A DNA stretch of 64,000 nucleotides from Chryseobacterium defluvii (GCF_014204415.1 NZ_JACHLE010000001.1:1674001-1738000); one strand, 5' to 3'; shown: positions 37,246 through 46,449, counted from the stretch's first letter. Numbers and translations: made by a program. The notes: generated by a model not told the origin, from the letters alone.

Positions 37246-37338
37246 AAGGTTTGTCTTTCCGAAGGAATCTCAAAAGCAGAAGATAATAAATATTCAGATT
37301 TCACGCTCCATTTCATTCTGCTCTGAATGACAAACTTT
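37246..37338. repeat. Dispersed TTTGTCATTC-type repeat element
   Basis: The ends AAGGTTTGTCTTTC (37246-37259) and GAATGACAAACTTT (37325-37338) are inverted copies with 12 of 14 matches. The interior holds partial TTCCGAAGGAATCTC and CATTCTGCTCTGAATG units of the same family seen at 51354-51475. Confidence 0.7.
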
Positions 37339-37384
37339 GTGGATAATTTAATTAATCACTTCAATAAAGTTCAGAGAAAAGAAA

Positions 37385-37415
37385 AAGCTGCTTCAGATTT
37401 GAAACAGCTTCTTTT
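37385..37415 (-). terminator. Terminator of the amylase gene
   Basis: AAGCTGCTTC (37385-37394) pairs with GAAACAGCTT (37401-37410), one mismatch, around 6 nt. A-rich bases at 37381-37386 give T residues in the minus direction. It lies 13 nt past the amylase stop. Confidence 0.75.
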
Positions 37416-37422
37416 ATTAGAA

Positions 37423-38856
37423 TTATTGGTTTAATGACCATACCGAATAGCTATTCGGCGGACATTGGATTTTCACCCATTTGTCTCCCTGTGTGGTAGG
37501 ATACCATGACGAATGGCCTGTAAAATCTTTGATCTGCTGGCTGCTCCAGTTTGTTTCTATCCATCTTTCCTGCCAGTTTGAGGAATTATTGATATATACT
37601 ACAAGTCCCGGATTTCCGTTGTATCCGTTTCTTCTAGCGACATATTCATCATTATCCGTGTAAAGAATTGATGTGGTACCTGTCGCTTTATTATTATGGA
37701 TCCAGATCAGGTTATTCAGTCTTTCTTTATTTAACCATTCTTCATAATCCCTATAGAATATGGTAGGATACCCCTCATGGGTCAGGATATAGGCATAGGC
37801 AAGCATTTTGTTCCAGATGATATCTGTATCGTGATTGGATACGAATGTTACGGCTTTATAAGGATTTCGCTTCCACATCATGTCATCATTCAGGATATTC
37901 AGGTTTCCGTTATCAAAAGCTTCATCCATTTTATAATAGGCGGCAAAGTCAAAAACGGAACTATTGGCATTATTCGCCCACCATTCCAGCGTATTTACGT
38001 TAGAATCCCATAATTCTCCTACAGAAAATCCACCCACATTAGAGTTCCATGAATTGACTACCCACGGGCCAAAACCTTTAACATAGTCAAACCTCCATCC
38101 GTCGAATTTCATTACATTCTTATAATATTTTCCGACAGAGTCATCTCTTCCCCAAAGCCATCCCTGTACATAAGGATTGGCATGGCACAGATCCGGAAAG
38201 CCTCCGAAAGCTCCCTCATCGTTATTTCCATAAGAGTTCTTATAGAAATCATTATAATTCCTTGAAAATTTCCCGGAAGCGACTCCTGAAAAATTAGTCC
38301 ATGTATTGGTCCCGGTATATGGATTAGCTTCGGATTGACCGCCACTGTTATGATTAATAACAATATCTGCATATACCTGCATATTTTCGGCATGCGCTTT
38401 GGTGATCAGTGCTTCCAGCTCAGTTCTTGAACCGAAACGGGTTTCAACACTTCCATTCTGGTTATAATCTCCGAAATCATAATAATCTGTAGGATCGTAA
38501 CCCATGGAGTAAGCCCCATTCTGTGCTTTTGATGCCGGTGGTAACCAGATTGCCCCGATCCCGGCATTGGACCAGTCCGTCACTTTGTCTTTGACTGTAT
38601 TCCACCAGGTTCCTCCTGAAGGAACATCCCAATAAAACCCCTGCATCAATACTCCGCCTCCCGGTCCGGAAACAAATTTTGAGTTTACAGATCCTCCTCC
38701 GGTACTGAAAGGCTTTCCATCATGATTGGTCACATTCACAGTCTTGCTGTGAACTTCCAGCTGTTCAGGACTCTTATCGACGATTTCATCATTCGTCTGA
38801 CAGGAATTGATAAGCCCTAAAACCAGAAAGGAAAGTAAGTAATGTGTTTTTTTCAT
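37423..38856 (-). CDS. Lipoprotein alpha-amylase (GH13)
   Basis: A 477-residue enzyme from the start at 38856 (MKKTHYLLSF...); an ATG at 38865 adds three residues. The lipobox is LGLINSC, so it is probably attached to the outer membrane. The GH13 catalytic residues are visible: the nucleophile Asp in GWRFDYVKGFG, the acid Glu in VGELWDSN and the transition-state Asp in FVSNHDTD. WLPPASKAQNGAYSMGYDP is region I. The last 70 residues form the beta-domain (VKIQCPPNSYSVWSL). It hydrolyses alpha-1,4-glucans such as starch, as in maltotetraose- or maltohexaose-type bacterial amylases. No SusC/SusD genes are nearby. Confidence 0.93.
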   Translation of the reverse strand: MKKTHYLLSFLVLGLINSCQTNDEIVDKSPEQLEVHSKTVNVTNHDGKPFSTGGGSVNSKFVSGPGGGVLMQGFYWDVPSGGTWWNTVKDKVTDWSNAGIGAIWLPPASKAQNGAYSMGYDPTDYYDFGDYNQNGSVETRFGSRTELEALITKAHAENMQVYADIVINHNSGGQSEANPYTGTNTWTNFSGVASGKFSRNYNDFYKNSYGNNDEGAFGGFPDLCHANPYVQGWLWGRDDSVGKYYKNVMKFDGWRFDYVKGFGPWVVNSWNSNVGGFSVGELWDSNVNTLEWWANNANSSVFDFAAYYKMDEAFDNGNLNILNDDMMWKRNPYKAVTFVSNHDTDIIWNKMLAYAYILTHEGYPTIFYRDYEEWLNKERLNNLIWIHNNKATGTTSILYTDNDEYVARRNGYNGNPGLVVYINNSSNWQERWIETNWSSQQIKDFTGHSSWYPTTQGDKWVKIQCPPNSYSVWSLNQ

Positions 38857-39045
38857 ATAGAACATTTTAATTATTAAACAATTAACGAAATTACACTTTT
38901 ATTAAAATAAATCAACACTAAAGTGAAATAATTTTAATATTCCGTAACAAACCCTATGAAATCGTTGTTATAAATTTTCATTAAATATTCATAATCTTTA
39001 AAGATTTTCATACAATTTTTCTTTTAATCCATATATTTGCATACT

Positions 39046-39684
39046 ATGGAATACAATACCCAAAAAACTCAGCTTCATATGCCGGAATACGGCAGAATTA
39101 TTCAACAATTGGTTGAGCGTTGCAAAGAACTTCCCTCCCAGGAGGAAAGGAACGAAATGGCAATGGCGATCATTGATTTTATGGGCCAGAGAAACCCTCA
39201 GCTTCGCGATGAGGAAAATTATAAGCATAAACTTTGGGATCATCTATTTATTTTGGCTGATCATAATCTGGATGTGGATTCTCCTTATCCGTTCCCTACC
39301 AAGGAACAGCTTGCGGAAAAACCTAAAAAAATGGAATATCCTAAGCTTCAGGGAGACTTCAAATTTTATGGAAAGAGTATTCTTCAGCTTATAGAAAAAG
39401 CCATTGAGCTTGATTCAGGTGATGAAAAAGAAGCCCTGATCGAAGTTATTGCCAATAATATGAAGAAATCATATAATGTTTATAATAAGGAACATGTTAC
39501 CGATGATGTGATCTTCAGACACCTGAAAGAGCTTTCGGAAAACAGGCTGGATCTGACGGGGATAGAATCTCTGGAAAAAAGCAAAATCTATTACAATAAC
39601 AATAACCGAAGCAACAAGAACAACAATAATAATAAAAATCAAAATCAGTCCAAGAAAAGGCACAACCATAAAAACAGAAAATAA
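39046..39684 (+). CDS. DUF4290 domain protein
   Basis: A 212-residue protein from the ATG at 39046 (a TTG at 39037 is less likely). The conserved N-terminus MEYNTQKTQLHMPEYGR and NKMAxxIIDFMGQRNPQLRDEE-like region define DUF4290, a family confined to Bacteroidota. The last 30 residues are a low-complexity Asn/Lys/Arg tail that may bind nucleic acid. Its stop codon abuts the murA start with no gap, so the two are co-translated. A TATATTTG box at 39032-39039 ends 6 nt before the start. The function is unknown; the murA linkage is conserved in the phylum. Confidence 0.9.
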   Translation: MEYNTQKTQLHMPEYGRIIQQLVERCKELPSQEERNEMAMAIIDFMGQRNPQLRDEENYKHKLWDHLFILADHNLDVDSPYPFPTKEQLAEKPKKMEYPKLQGDFKFYGKSILQLIEKAIELDSGDEKEALIEVIANNMKKSYNVYNKEHVTDDVIFRHLKELSENRLDLTGIESLEKSKIYYNNNNRSNKNNNNNKNQNQSKKRHNHKNRK

Positions 39685-40992
39685 ATGAGTGGAACATTTC
39701 AAATAAGGGGAGGAAAAAGACTGCATGGAGAAATTACTCCACAAGGGGCAAAAAATGAAGCCCTTCAGATCTTGTGTGCTGTTTTATTAACGGACGAGGA
39801 AGTAAGAATTAAAAATATTCCCGACATCCATGATGTCAACAGACTGATAGAAATTTTAGGAGATTTCGGGGTAAATGTGACCAAAAACGGACAGGGGGAT
39901 TATACCTTCAAAGCGGATAAAGTAAACTTCGACTATATAAAATCCAGCGAATTTAAAAAGGATGGCGCAAAGCTGCGTGGCTCCATCATGCTTATGGGAC
40001 CTATGCTTGCCAGATATGGTGAAGCGTATATGCCGACCCCCGGAGGTGACAAGATAGGAAGAAGAAGGCTAGACACCCACTTCCAGGGCCTTGTAGAACT
40101 TGGTGCTGAATTTAATTATGATGAGGAAGAATATTTCTATTCTTTGAAAGCAACAGAACTCAGAGGCAAATTCATCCTTTTGGAGGAGGCTTCCGTAACC
40201 GGAACTGCCAATATCGTAATGGCTGCTACTTTGGCAAAAGGAAAGACAAGGATCTATAATGCCGCATGCGAACCTTACCTTCAACAGCTTTGTAAAATGT
40301 TGAACAGGATGGGTGCCAATATTTCCGGAATAGGCTCTAATCTCCTAACCATTGAAGGCGTAGATTACCTTCGCGGCACAGAGCATACCATGCTTCCGGA
40401 TATGGTTGAGATCGGATCATGGATAGGTCTTGCTGCCATGACAAAGTCCGAAATTACCATTAAAAATGTAAACTGGAATCAGCTGGGCGTTATCCCGAAC
40501 ACTTTCAGAAAACTGGGAATCCAGCTTGAACAGAGCAACGATGATATTTATATTCCTGCTCAGGAAAATTACAGGATCCAGAAGTTTATTGACGGGTCTA
40601 TCCTTACTATTTCGGATGCTCCGTGGCCGGGCTTCACTCCTGACCTGTTGTCCATTATTCTCGTAGTTGCCACACAGGCTAAAGGAAGCCTTCTGGTACA
40701 TCAGAAAATGTTTGAGTCAAGATTATTCTTCGTTGATAAGCTGATCGACATGGGGGCTCAGATCATTCTTTGTGATCCTCACAGAGCAACTGTCATTGGC
40801 CTTAACCAGGAAACTCCGCTTAGGGGGACCACGATGGTTTCTCCTGATATCAGGGCCGGGAATGCGCTTCTTATTGCAGCACTGTCTGCAGAAGGGAAGT
40901 CTATCATTCACAATATTGAGCAGATCGACAGAGGGTATGAAAATATTGACGGAAGGCTGAAAGCCATCGGTGCCGATATTGAAAGAATTTAA
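39685..40992 (+). CDS. murA: UDP-N-acetylglucosamine 1-carboxyvinyltransferase (Asp-type MurA)
   Basis: A 435-residue enzyme that adds enolpyruvate to UDP-GlcNAc, the first step of peptidoglycan precursor synthesis. GAKNEALQILCAVLLT (21-36) and the C-terminal DIRAGNALLIAAL are standard. In the active-site loop TPGGDKIGRRRLDTH the usual Cys (Cys115 in E. coli) is Asp122 (codon 40048-40050). Cys-to-Asp enzymes are active but are not alkylated by fosfomycin, so intrinsic resistance is expected. The start directly follows the DUF4290 stop. A strong terminator lies 24 nt downstream. Confidence 0.97.
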   Translation: MSGTFQIRGGKRLHGEITPQGAKNEALQILCAVLLTDEEVRIKNIPDIHDVNRLIEILGDFGVNVTKNGQGDYTFKADKVNFDYIKSSEFKKDGAKLRGSIMLMGPMLARYGEAYMPTPGGDKIGRRRLDTHFQGLVELGAEFNYDEEEYFYSLKATELRGKFILLEEASVTGTANIVMAATLAKGKTRIYNAACEPYLQQLCKMLNRMGANISGIGSNLLTIEGVDYLRGTEHTMLPDMVEIGSWIGLAAMTKSEITIKNVNWNQLGVIPNTFRKLGIQLEQSNDDIYIPAQENYRIQKFIDGSILTISDAPWPGFTPDLLSIILVVATQAKGSLLVHQKMFESRLFFVDKLIDMGAQIILCDPHRATVIGLNQETPLRGTTMVSPDIRAGNALLIAALSAEGKSIIHNIEQIDRGYENIDGRLKAIGADIERI

Positions 40993-41016
40993 ATCGATTT
41001 AACCAATAAAAAATAT

Positions 41017-41046
41017 AAAAGCGCTCAGTTTACTGAGCGCTTTTTG
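41017..41046 (+). terminator. Terminator of DUF4290-murA
   Basis: AAAAGCGCTCAG (41017-41028) pairs with CTGAGCGCTTTT (41033-41044) around a 4-nt loop and is followed by T. Confidence 0.92.
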
Positions 41047-41070
41047 TAATCAAAACTATATGAATCTCCT

Positions 41071-41382
41071 CTAAGAATACTTCCTGCAGGTATACTCCAC
41101 AGTAGTACTTAAAAGTTTATTTTTATTCAGGTAAAGTTCCAGCTGCCGCCATTCATCCGGATTTACGCTAATCAATAACTGAACTGAGCCAAAACTACAT
41201 CCTTCCGTATACTCTATGTTAGCGGACAACACCCTGTGACAAATCCCGAATTGGTTGTAGACAGTACTCATCAAATGTTCAAATTTCATTTTGCCATTCA
41301 ATTCTATTTCTAATATCAACTCTTTCTTAGGCTGTGCTATGGTATGCAAAACCTGCAGATTTGGATTGGGTGTTATCATCAC
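41071..41382 (-). CDS. Stand-alone NIL-domain protein
   Basis: A 103-residue protein consisting of little more than a NIL domain, the ferredoxin-like substrate-sensing domain normally fused to the C-terminus of the methionine ABC transporter ATPase MetN. The match is in LILEIELNG...LMSTVYNQFGICHRVLSANIEYTEGCSFGSVQLLI. No ABC transporter gene is next to it. The likely promoter (TATTTTTG on the minus strand, 41423-41416) is overlapped at -33 by an 11-bp-arm dyad at 41429-41463, which suggests repression, perhaps by sulfur-amino-acid supply. Function is unknown: either a sensor/adaptor or the remnant of a larger transporter gene. Confidence 0.7.
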   Translation of the reverse strand: MMITPNPNLQVLHTIAQPKKELILEIELNGKMKFEHLMSTVYNQFGICHRVLSANIEYTEGCSFGSVQLLISVNPDEWRQLELYLNKNKLLSTTVEYTCRKYS

Positions 41383-41415
41383 TAAACTTTTTGGGTTAAA
41401 AATTTAAATCTTGAA

Positions 41416-41463
41416 CAAAAATATAAAAAATTATTAGTCCACAAAATTAATAGACTAATAATT
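41416..41463 (-). promoter_or_regulatory. Promoter and palindromic operator of the NIL gene
   Basis: On the minus strand the -7 box TATTTTTG (41423-41416) and a -33 TTG (41444-41442) are 18 nt apart. AATTATTAGTC (41429-41439) and GACTAATAATT (41453-41463) are exact inverted arms that straddle the -33 element, so a bound repressor would block the polymerase. Confidence 0.65.
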
Positions 41464-41501
41464 TTAAATTTTAACAAAAAAAGAGAAGCTTACACTTCCC
41501 T

Positions 41502-42155
41502 TTACAGTTCTCTTATTCTCTCCAGTTTATCAGAACCTGCCAAACCATTAGGATTACAGCCGGGTTCCCCTTCCGGAACCTTTATATTTTTCTTTTTATA
41601 GAATTCTTCCCAGAATGTATTTGTTTTTCCCGTTTTGGGATCGATGAAGGTCATGGGCTCCAGCTTAAAAATATTATCTTTCCGAAAAGCTCTTTCAATA
41701 AAATCTGAACAGTAATACGAGTTTTCATCCAGGATATAATTGAAATTGTAAGGTTTTCCAAGCATCGATTCCGCTTTTTTTATTGCAGAAGGAATAATAT
41801 TCCGGTATTCCGGTTTCAGGCGGTATACTATTATATTTTGTCCTTCCCTAGACTGCTCTTTAACAAATTGTTTTAAGGATTGTTTTTGCGAACCACCTTT
41901 TGGAGCTGCATGCAGGACAAAAAAACCGTTATTGTCTTTTTCCAGAATTCCTATATGGTCAAAGGAAGCGTTTTCCTGCTTTTGGGTCACATTATTGATC
42001 GCACCTGAAAGTCCTGTTTCTTTAGCAGTCACAAAAAGAAGATCTCCGTTCTTCAGGTCTGAGACAGCAAGTCCTTTACAGCCTGAAATGAGGTATAAAA
42101 GAAAAAGTACCGTAAGAAGTTTAGTAAAAGAATTATCGTTTAAGATTTTTCTCAT
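41502..42155 (-). CDS. YiiX/YebB-like papain-fold lipoprotein hydrolase
   Basis: A 217-residue lipoprotein from the start at 42155 (MRKILND...), overlapping the upstream DUF1801 gene by 23 nt; an ATG at 42176 would extend it by 7 residues. The lipobox is YLISGC. The permuted NlpC/P60-like (YiiX) pattern is present: DLLFV, FDHIGIL (His) and YYCSDFIERAF (Cys). These enzymes cut amide or peptide bonds in the envelope, but the substrate is unknown. A weak hairpin with T residues lies just downstream (about 41475-41500). Confidence 0.82.
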   Translation of the reverse strand: MRKILNDNSFTKLLTVLFLLYLISGCKGLAVSDLKNGDLLFVTAKETGLSGAINNVTQKQENASFDHIGILEKDNNGFFVLHAAPKGGSQKQSLKQFVKEQSREGQNIIVYRLKPEYRNIIPSAIKKAESMLGKPYNFNYILDENSYYCSDFIERAFRKDNIFKLEPMTFIDPKTGKTNTFWEEFYKKKNIKVPEGEPGCNPNGLAGSDKLERIREL

Positions 42156-42588
42156 AGCATTCGATCCACTCATCAACAGTCATTTTTTTACTCAGTTCGG
42201 TAATAAGCTCCAGGGGGATCTCATCTATTTTTTTAAAACGGATGCAGGATTTCCCCATATCCAGCTTTCTTTTGGAATATTTAGGAAATTCGGAGACAAA
42301 CCATTCAAGAAGTTCCGGTTTTGTGTACATCCCCATATGATACAGTGAAATAAAATTCTTCTGTGAAGCAAGCCCCATAAAAGGCAGGGGTGTATTTGGT
42401 GTACAATGGTATCCTGAAGGATAAGTTTCCAGAGGGACATCCCATCCTACCATTCCGTAGCTGATGCCTTCTTCAAAACCTTTAGGCAGGTTATTATTGA
42501 TCGTATCATAAAGTTCCTGAAAAATTACCTGTCTTTCTTCAGGAATTTTTGAGATATAATCTTCTACTGAGGTTGCCGGGATTTGCAT
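42133..42588 (-). CDS. DUF1801 (YdhG/YjbR-like) protein
   Basis: A 151-residue small alpha/beta protein with the DUF1801 pattern: SVEDYISKIPEERQ at the start, LPKGFEEGISYGMVGW and KNFISLYHMGM in the middle, and SCIRFKKIDEIP near the end. The fold resembles frataxin/YjbR and may bind metal or a small ligand; no activity is known. Its 3' end overlaps the hydrolase gene by 23 nt, so the two are coupled. Confidence 0.88.
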   Translation of the reverse strand: MQIPATSVEDYISKIPEERQVIFQELYDTINNNLPKGFEEGISYGMVGWDVPLETYPSGYHCTPNTPLPFMGLASQKNFISLYHMGMYTKPELLEWFVSEFPKYSKRKLDMGKSCIRFKKIDEIPLELITELSKKMTVDEWIECYEKNLKR

Positions 42589-42692
42589 TTTAATTCAATT
42601 TTAATAATTGTTCAAATTAACAAATTTTATATGCATTAGTAATAAAAAACAACTAAATCCTCATATCATTACGTTCCTTTTAAGCCCAAGAT

Positions 42693-44537
42693 TTATTGTT
42701 TAATAATTTTCATAATTGATTTAGACCCATCTTTGAGAGTAATAGTAATTATATATAAACCTGCATTCACCGTACTTAAGTCAAGTTCTTTTATGGGACC
42801 TTCTGTTGTTTTCACAATTCTACCTGACACATCTCCTATGGTTATCTTTTTCAATTCTTTAATATTAATATCTGACAAATATAAAATATCTTTAAAAGGA
42901 TTAGGATGAACTGTTATGCCTTTTGATTGGGTACTCACTTCCGAATTACTTAGTTGAGCATTACTTTCAATGACAAAATCATCTACAAAAAACTTATAAT
43001 CAACAGTATTTTGTAATATTCCAGAGCTGGCATAAAAAGCAAATCTGGTGGTTGTGCTGGTATAAGCTGCCAGATTATATGTATATTGAGCATAAGCATT
43101 TACAGGATTTAAAGGATTATTATTAGCATCCCAGGTTTTTAATATTATCCATGTACTTCCACCGTCATTGGAAACCATAAAATGAACTACATCATCAGCT
43201 CCCATCTGAGATGGAGAAATTGTTGTATTATTTGATCCTGCATAATTAAATTTCACTTTATATCCACCCGTAGAAAGATCAAAAAGTGGTGTCGTCAGCC
43301 ATGAGATCTTATTACCACGAAAAAAAAGGATTTGCGCAGCATAGTTATGGGGAAAAACATTAAGAAAACGATTTTGGGTCCACCTTTCATCAGTTCCTGT
43401 AGGCCCTGTAGCAGGAGTTCCTCCTGACAAGGCACGATTCCAACATTTTCCGGGAAAAACAAGATTGCCATGATCATTAAAATCATTCGTATATGGGGGA
43501 ACCGTAACACCACACAAAGTGGTAAAATTCTTTTGTAACGACCACTGGCTCTGATTCATCATTCCATTACAATTAGTTCTCACCCAATAATAATACTTGG
43601 TAATGGCCGATAAATTTTCAAGAGTATAGGACGTTCCTATTATCCCTGAATAATTGGGAATAGTGCTACTAGTAGGTTCTGTAGGACTTGTGCTATAGTA
43701 AATGTCGTGACTTACTGCCTGGGTCCCGGAAGGGACTGTCCATGAAATTTGAGCTGAGTTTGATGTCACCATTCCTGCAGGATGTAATGCAGGTTCTACA
43801 CAATCAGTGTACGCGTCTACAGAAAAAGCAAAAATATTAGACACTCCATCATAGCTGGTTTTCTTAACAGTAATACTTTGAATAGGTTTAGTATAATTAG
43901 CTGCATCAATATTATGAATAGTATAGTAGAGTTTTGGATCCTCCGGAAAGTACTGTAACTCATCAGTATCCCTGTTAATTCTTCCCATACCCCGAATTGC
44001 ATAATTCGTATTCAAGCTATTCCAGGATGGAATCTGTTGCTGGGTAAAAGACTGGGTAGTATTATCTGTAAAATTAACTGTTATTGTAACATGAGAAGTT
44101 GCCTGTCCACTGGAGGCAAGCATATAGAGTTTAACAGCCGCTACGGGGTTCGTAAATACCAAAGTCCCACTATTCCCTATTGTGCCCGGAACATTACTAT
44201 GGAGCCTTAAGGAATTATTTCCGCTTAAATCCCCAAGCTGGAAACTTAATCCCTGTGTTGAAAATTGCCCCGGATAAATAATACCATTTATCGGTAATCC
44301 ATAAGTAAGAGCTGTACTTGTTGATGTAAGCTTAAAATCCTTTGCAACAAGATTATAGTAAGTTCCATCAAAATTATCCGTAGTAGAATTTATGGAAGGG
44401 CCTGTACCGTTAGCAATTACATCAGCCGTATACCCTGACTGAACAGGCATTGTTTGAAAATGTTGTTGAGCCATAATATCTGTTACTACAAAAAGGGCAG
44501 TAATAAATAATGCTCTAAAAAAAATATTTTTTTTCAC
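42693..44537 (-). CDS. Large T9SS-secreted protein with fibronectin type III module
   Basis: A 614-residue protein with a signal peptide ending IMAQQ (about residues 1-24). The N-terminal region (about 60-240) is beta-sandwich-like, a fibronectin type III domain (about 245-340) contains the TSNSAQISWTVPSGT strand and KYYYWVRTNC, and a second beta-domain follows (about 345-525). The T9SS type A tail (about 535-614) has KGITVHPNPFKDILYL and ends MKIIKQ. It is a secreted or surface protein, probably an adhesin or matrix component. No catalytic motif is visible. Confidence 0.82.
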   Translation of the reverse strand: MKKNIFFRALFITALFVVTDIMAQQHFQTMPVQSGYTADVIANGTGPSINSTTDNFDGTYYNLVAKDFKLTSTSTALTYGLPINGIIYPGQFSTQGLSFQLGDLSGNNSLRLHSNVPGTIGNSGTLVFTNPVAAVKLYMLASSGQATSHVTITVNFTDNTTQSFTQQQIPSWNSLNTNYAIRGMGRINRDTDELQYFPEDPKLYYTIHNIDAANYTKPIQSITVKKTSYDGVSNIFAFSVDAYTDCVEPALHPAGMVTSNSAQISWTVPSGTQAVSHDIYYSTSPTEPTSSTIPNYSGIIGTSYTLENLSAITKYYYWVRTNCNGMMNQSQWSLQKNFTTLCGVTVPPYTNDFNDHGNLVFPGKCWNRALSGGTPATGPTGTDERWTQNRFLNVFPHNYAAQILFFRGNKISWLTTPLFDLSTGGYKVKFNYAGSNNTTISPSQMGADDVVHFMVSNDGGSTWIILKTWDANNNPLNPVNAYAQYTYNLAAYTSTTTRFAFYASSGILQNTVDYKFFVDDFVIESNAQLSNSEVSTQSKGITVHPNPFKDILYLSDINIKELKKITIGDVSGRIVKTTEGPIKELDLSTVNAGLYIITITLKDGSKSIMKIIKQ

Positions 44538-44716
44538 GGTATTGATATTTTAATTCTGAAAAAATAAGAAAAAAGATCCATAAAAAAGAGTATTTTTAAT
44601 CAAACAAAACTTAATTTCAATCTTTTTGTTCATTAAGATTGCTCATTCTAACAATATTCTAAAAAAATGAACAATTTCTTATTGAGCGTTAATTTTATTA
44701 TTGAAAAATTAAATCC

Positions 44717-44724
44717 TATTTTTG
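44717..44724 (+). promoter_or_regulatory. -7 box before aminotransferase
   Basis: TATTTTTG matches TAnnTTTG 20 nt before the start. No -33 TTG is found at the usual distance. Confidence 0.4.
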
Positions 44725-44744
44725 CCATACAAATTTTTTGAATA

Positions 44745-45950
44745 ATGCCGAATATCTCAAACAGAGCACAGCACATGCCGCCATCTCCGGTAAGAAAACT
44801 GGTTCCTTATGCCATAAAAGCAAAACAGAAAGGAACAAAAGTATATCATTTAAATATCGGGCAGCCTGATATCGAAACCCCGGAAACAGCATTGAATGCT
44901 TTAAAGAATATAGACTTAAAAGTATTGGAATATGCTCTTTCGGAAGGAAATATAGAGTATAGAAAAGCACTTACGGATTATTATCATTCTTTAGATTTTA
45001 CGGATCTTACTCCTGATAACTTCATTGTGACCAACGGAGGTTCAGAAGCGTTGAATTTTGCCATATCCACATTATGTGATGAAGGAGATGAAGTAATTAT
45101 TCCTGAGCCATACTATGCTAATTATAACGGGTTTACCAGCACATTCCATGTGAATGTTGTGGCCATTCCTTCCACTATTGATACCGGTTTTGCCCTTCCT
45201 GCAATCGAGGAATTTGAGAAAAAGATCACTGATAAAACCAGAGCCATTATTATATGCAACCCGGGAAATCCTACGGGATACCTTTATACCCGTGAAGAGC
45301 TTCAGAAGCTTGCAGAAATTGCTTTGAAGTATGATATTGTGGTGATTTCTGATGAAGTGTACAGAGAATATGTCTATGATGGCAAACAGCAGGTTTCCAT
45401 GCTTGCCTTTCCTGAACTCAGCGAGAACTGCATTATTATCGACTCGGAATCCAAACGTTATTCCATGTGCGGGGTAAGGATCGGATGCATGATCACCCGC
45501 TCCAAAAAAATCCATGATGCCGCAATGCTTTTTGCACAGGCCAGATTGAGCCCTGTTCTTTTAGGGCAAATTGCAGCTACTGCGGCACATCACAACGATG
45601 GAGCCTACATAAGAGCCGTAAGAGAAGAATACACCCACAGAAGAAATGTTCTGGTAGATCTGTTAAATGCCATTCCGGGCGTGATCTGTCCAAAGCCGAA
45701 AGGAGCATTTTATTGTGTTGCCGAACTTCCGGTAGATGATACAGAAAAATTCGCACAATGGCTGCTGGAAAAATATACCCATAAAAACGAAACCATCATG
45801 GTAGCTCCTGCAGGCGGATTCTACAGCAATCCTGATCTGGGCAAAAAACAGGTAAGGATAGCCTATGTTCTGAAAGAAGAAGATCTTAGAAGAAGCGTTG
45901 AAATCCTGAAAGACGCCCTTGAAAAATATAAACTGGAATTTAATCTTTAA
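44745..45950 (+). CDS. Class I/II PLP-dependent aminotransferase
   Basis: A 401-residue fold-type I aminotransferase. IGQPD, TNGGSEALNFAI, NPGNPTGYLYT (near 165-175) and DEVYREYVYDG bind PLP. The Schiff-base Lys lies in DSESKRYSMCGVRIG (near 243). The layout is that of aspartate or aromatic aminotransferases; the amino acid specificity cannot be read from sequence. The gene is followed at 10 nt by a lipoprotein gene and then murB, forming a likely plus-strand operon. Confidence 0.92.
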   Translation: MPNISNRAQHMPPSPVRKLVPYAIKAKQKGTKVYHLNIGQPDIETPETALNALKNIDLKVLEYALSEGNIEYRKALTDYYHSLDFTDLTPDNFIVTNGGSEALNFAISTLCDEGDEVIIPEPYYANYNGFTSTFHVNVVAIPSTIDTGFALPAIEEFEKKITDKTRAIIICNPGNPTGYLYTREELQKLAEIALKYDIVVISDEVYREYVYDGKQQVSMLAFPELSENCIIIDSESKRYSMCGVRIGCMITRSKKIHDAAMLFAQARLSPVLLGQIAATAAHHNDGAYIRAVREEYTHRRNVLVDLLNAIPGVICPKPKGAFYCVAELPVDDTEKFAQWLLEKYTHKNETIMVAPAGGFYSNPDLGKKQVRIAYVLKEEDLRRSVEILKDALEKYKLEFNL

Positions 45951-45960
45951 TCCATATAGA

Positions 45961-46446
45961 ATGTCAGCAATAAAAAATTACAGCTTGAAAATATTTTTTT
46001 CAGCGTTTTTATTGCTGACATTTTTTTCCTGTACTGAAAAGGCATCTTCTGAAAAGCCCGTCCCTGAAAATTCGGACGAAATTACATTCATAAGTTTATC
46101 CCAAATTGGTGGGCACTTAGGAAATTACAGGATCATTAAAGCCACAAAAGACTCCATTTATCTTGAAAAAGGAAGCACTTCAAGTAAAACCCACAAGGAA
46201 TGGAGCTCAACCATCAAGCCTGCAATTTGGAAACAGCTTGTTTCTTCAGTTAATGTCAAAGACCTGGATCATATCCTGAGTTCTCTGAGCATTCAGTCTG
46301 CAGACGGAGTGGATGAAACGTTCCAGATCAGAACCCCGAAGAAAGGCCATGTCTATGTGAATGCCTATTACGATACGATCCGTTATAAACAGCTGCAGGC
46401 ACTTAAAGACCAGCTGGAAGCCATCATTCCAAAAGAATACCAATAA
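45961..46446 (+). CDS. Small lipoprotein of unknown function
   Basis: A 161-residue lipoprotein from the ATG at 45961; the frame is open upstream to 45919, inside the aminotransferase gene. The signal is basic-hydrophobic and ends in the lipobox LTFFSC. The mature part is alpha/beta with no catalytic motif. It starts 10 nt after the aminotransferase stop and ends 3 nt before murB, so it is in the middle of a three-gene operon. Function is unknown. Confidence 0.78.
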   Translation: MSAIKNYSLKIFFSAFLLLTFFSCTEKASSEKPVPENSDEITFISLSQIGGHLGNYRIIKATKDSIYLEKGSTSSKTHKEWSSTIKPAIWKQLVSSVNVKDLDHILSSLSIQSADGVDETFQIRTPKKGHVYVNAYYDTIRYKQLQALKDQLEAIIPKEYQ

Positions 46447-46449
46447 CCC

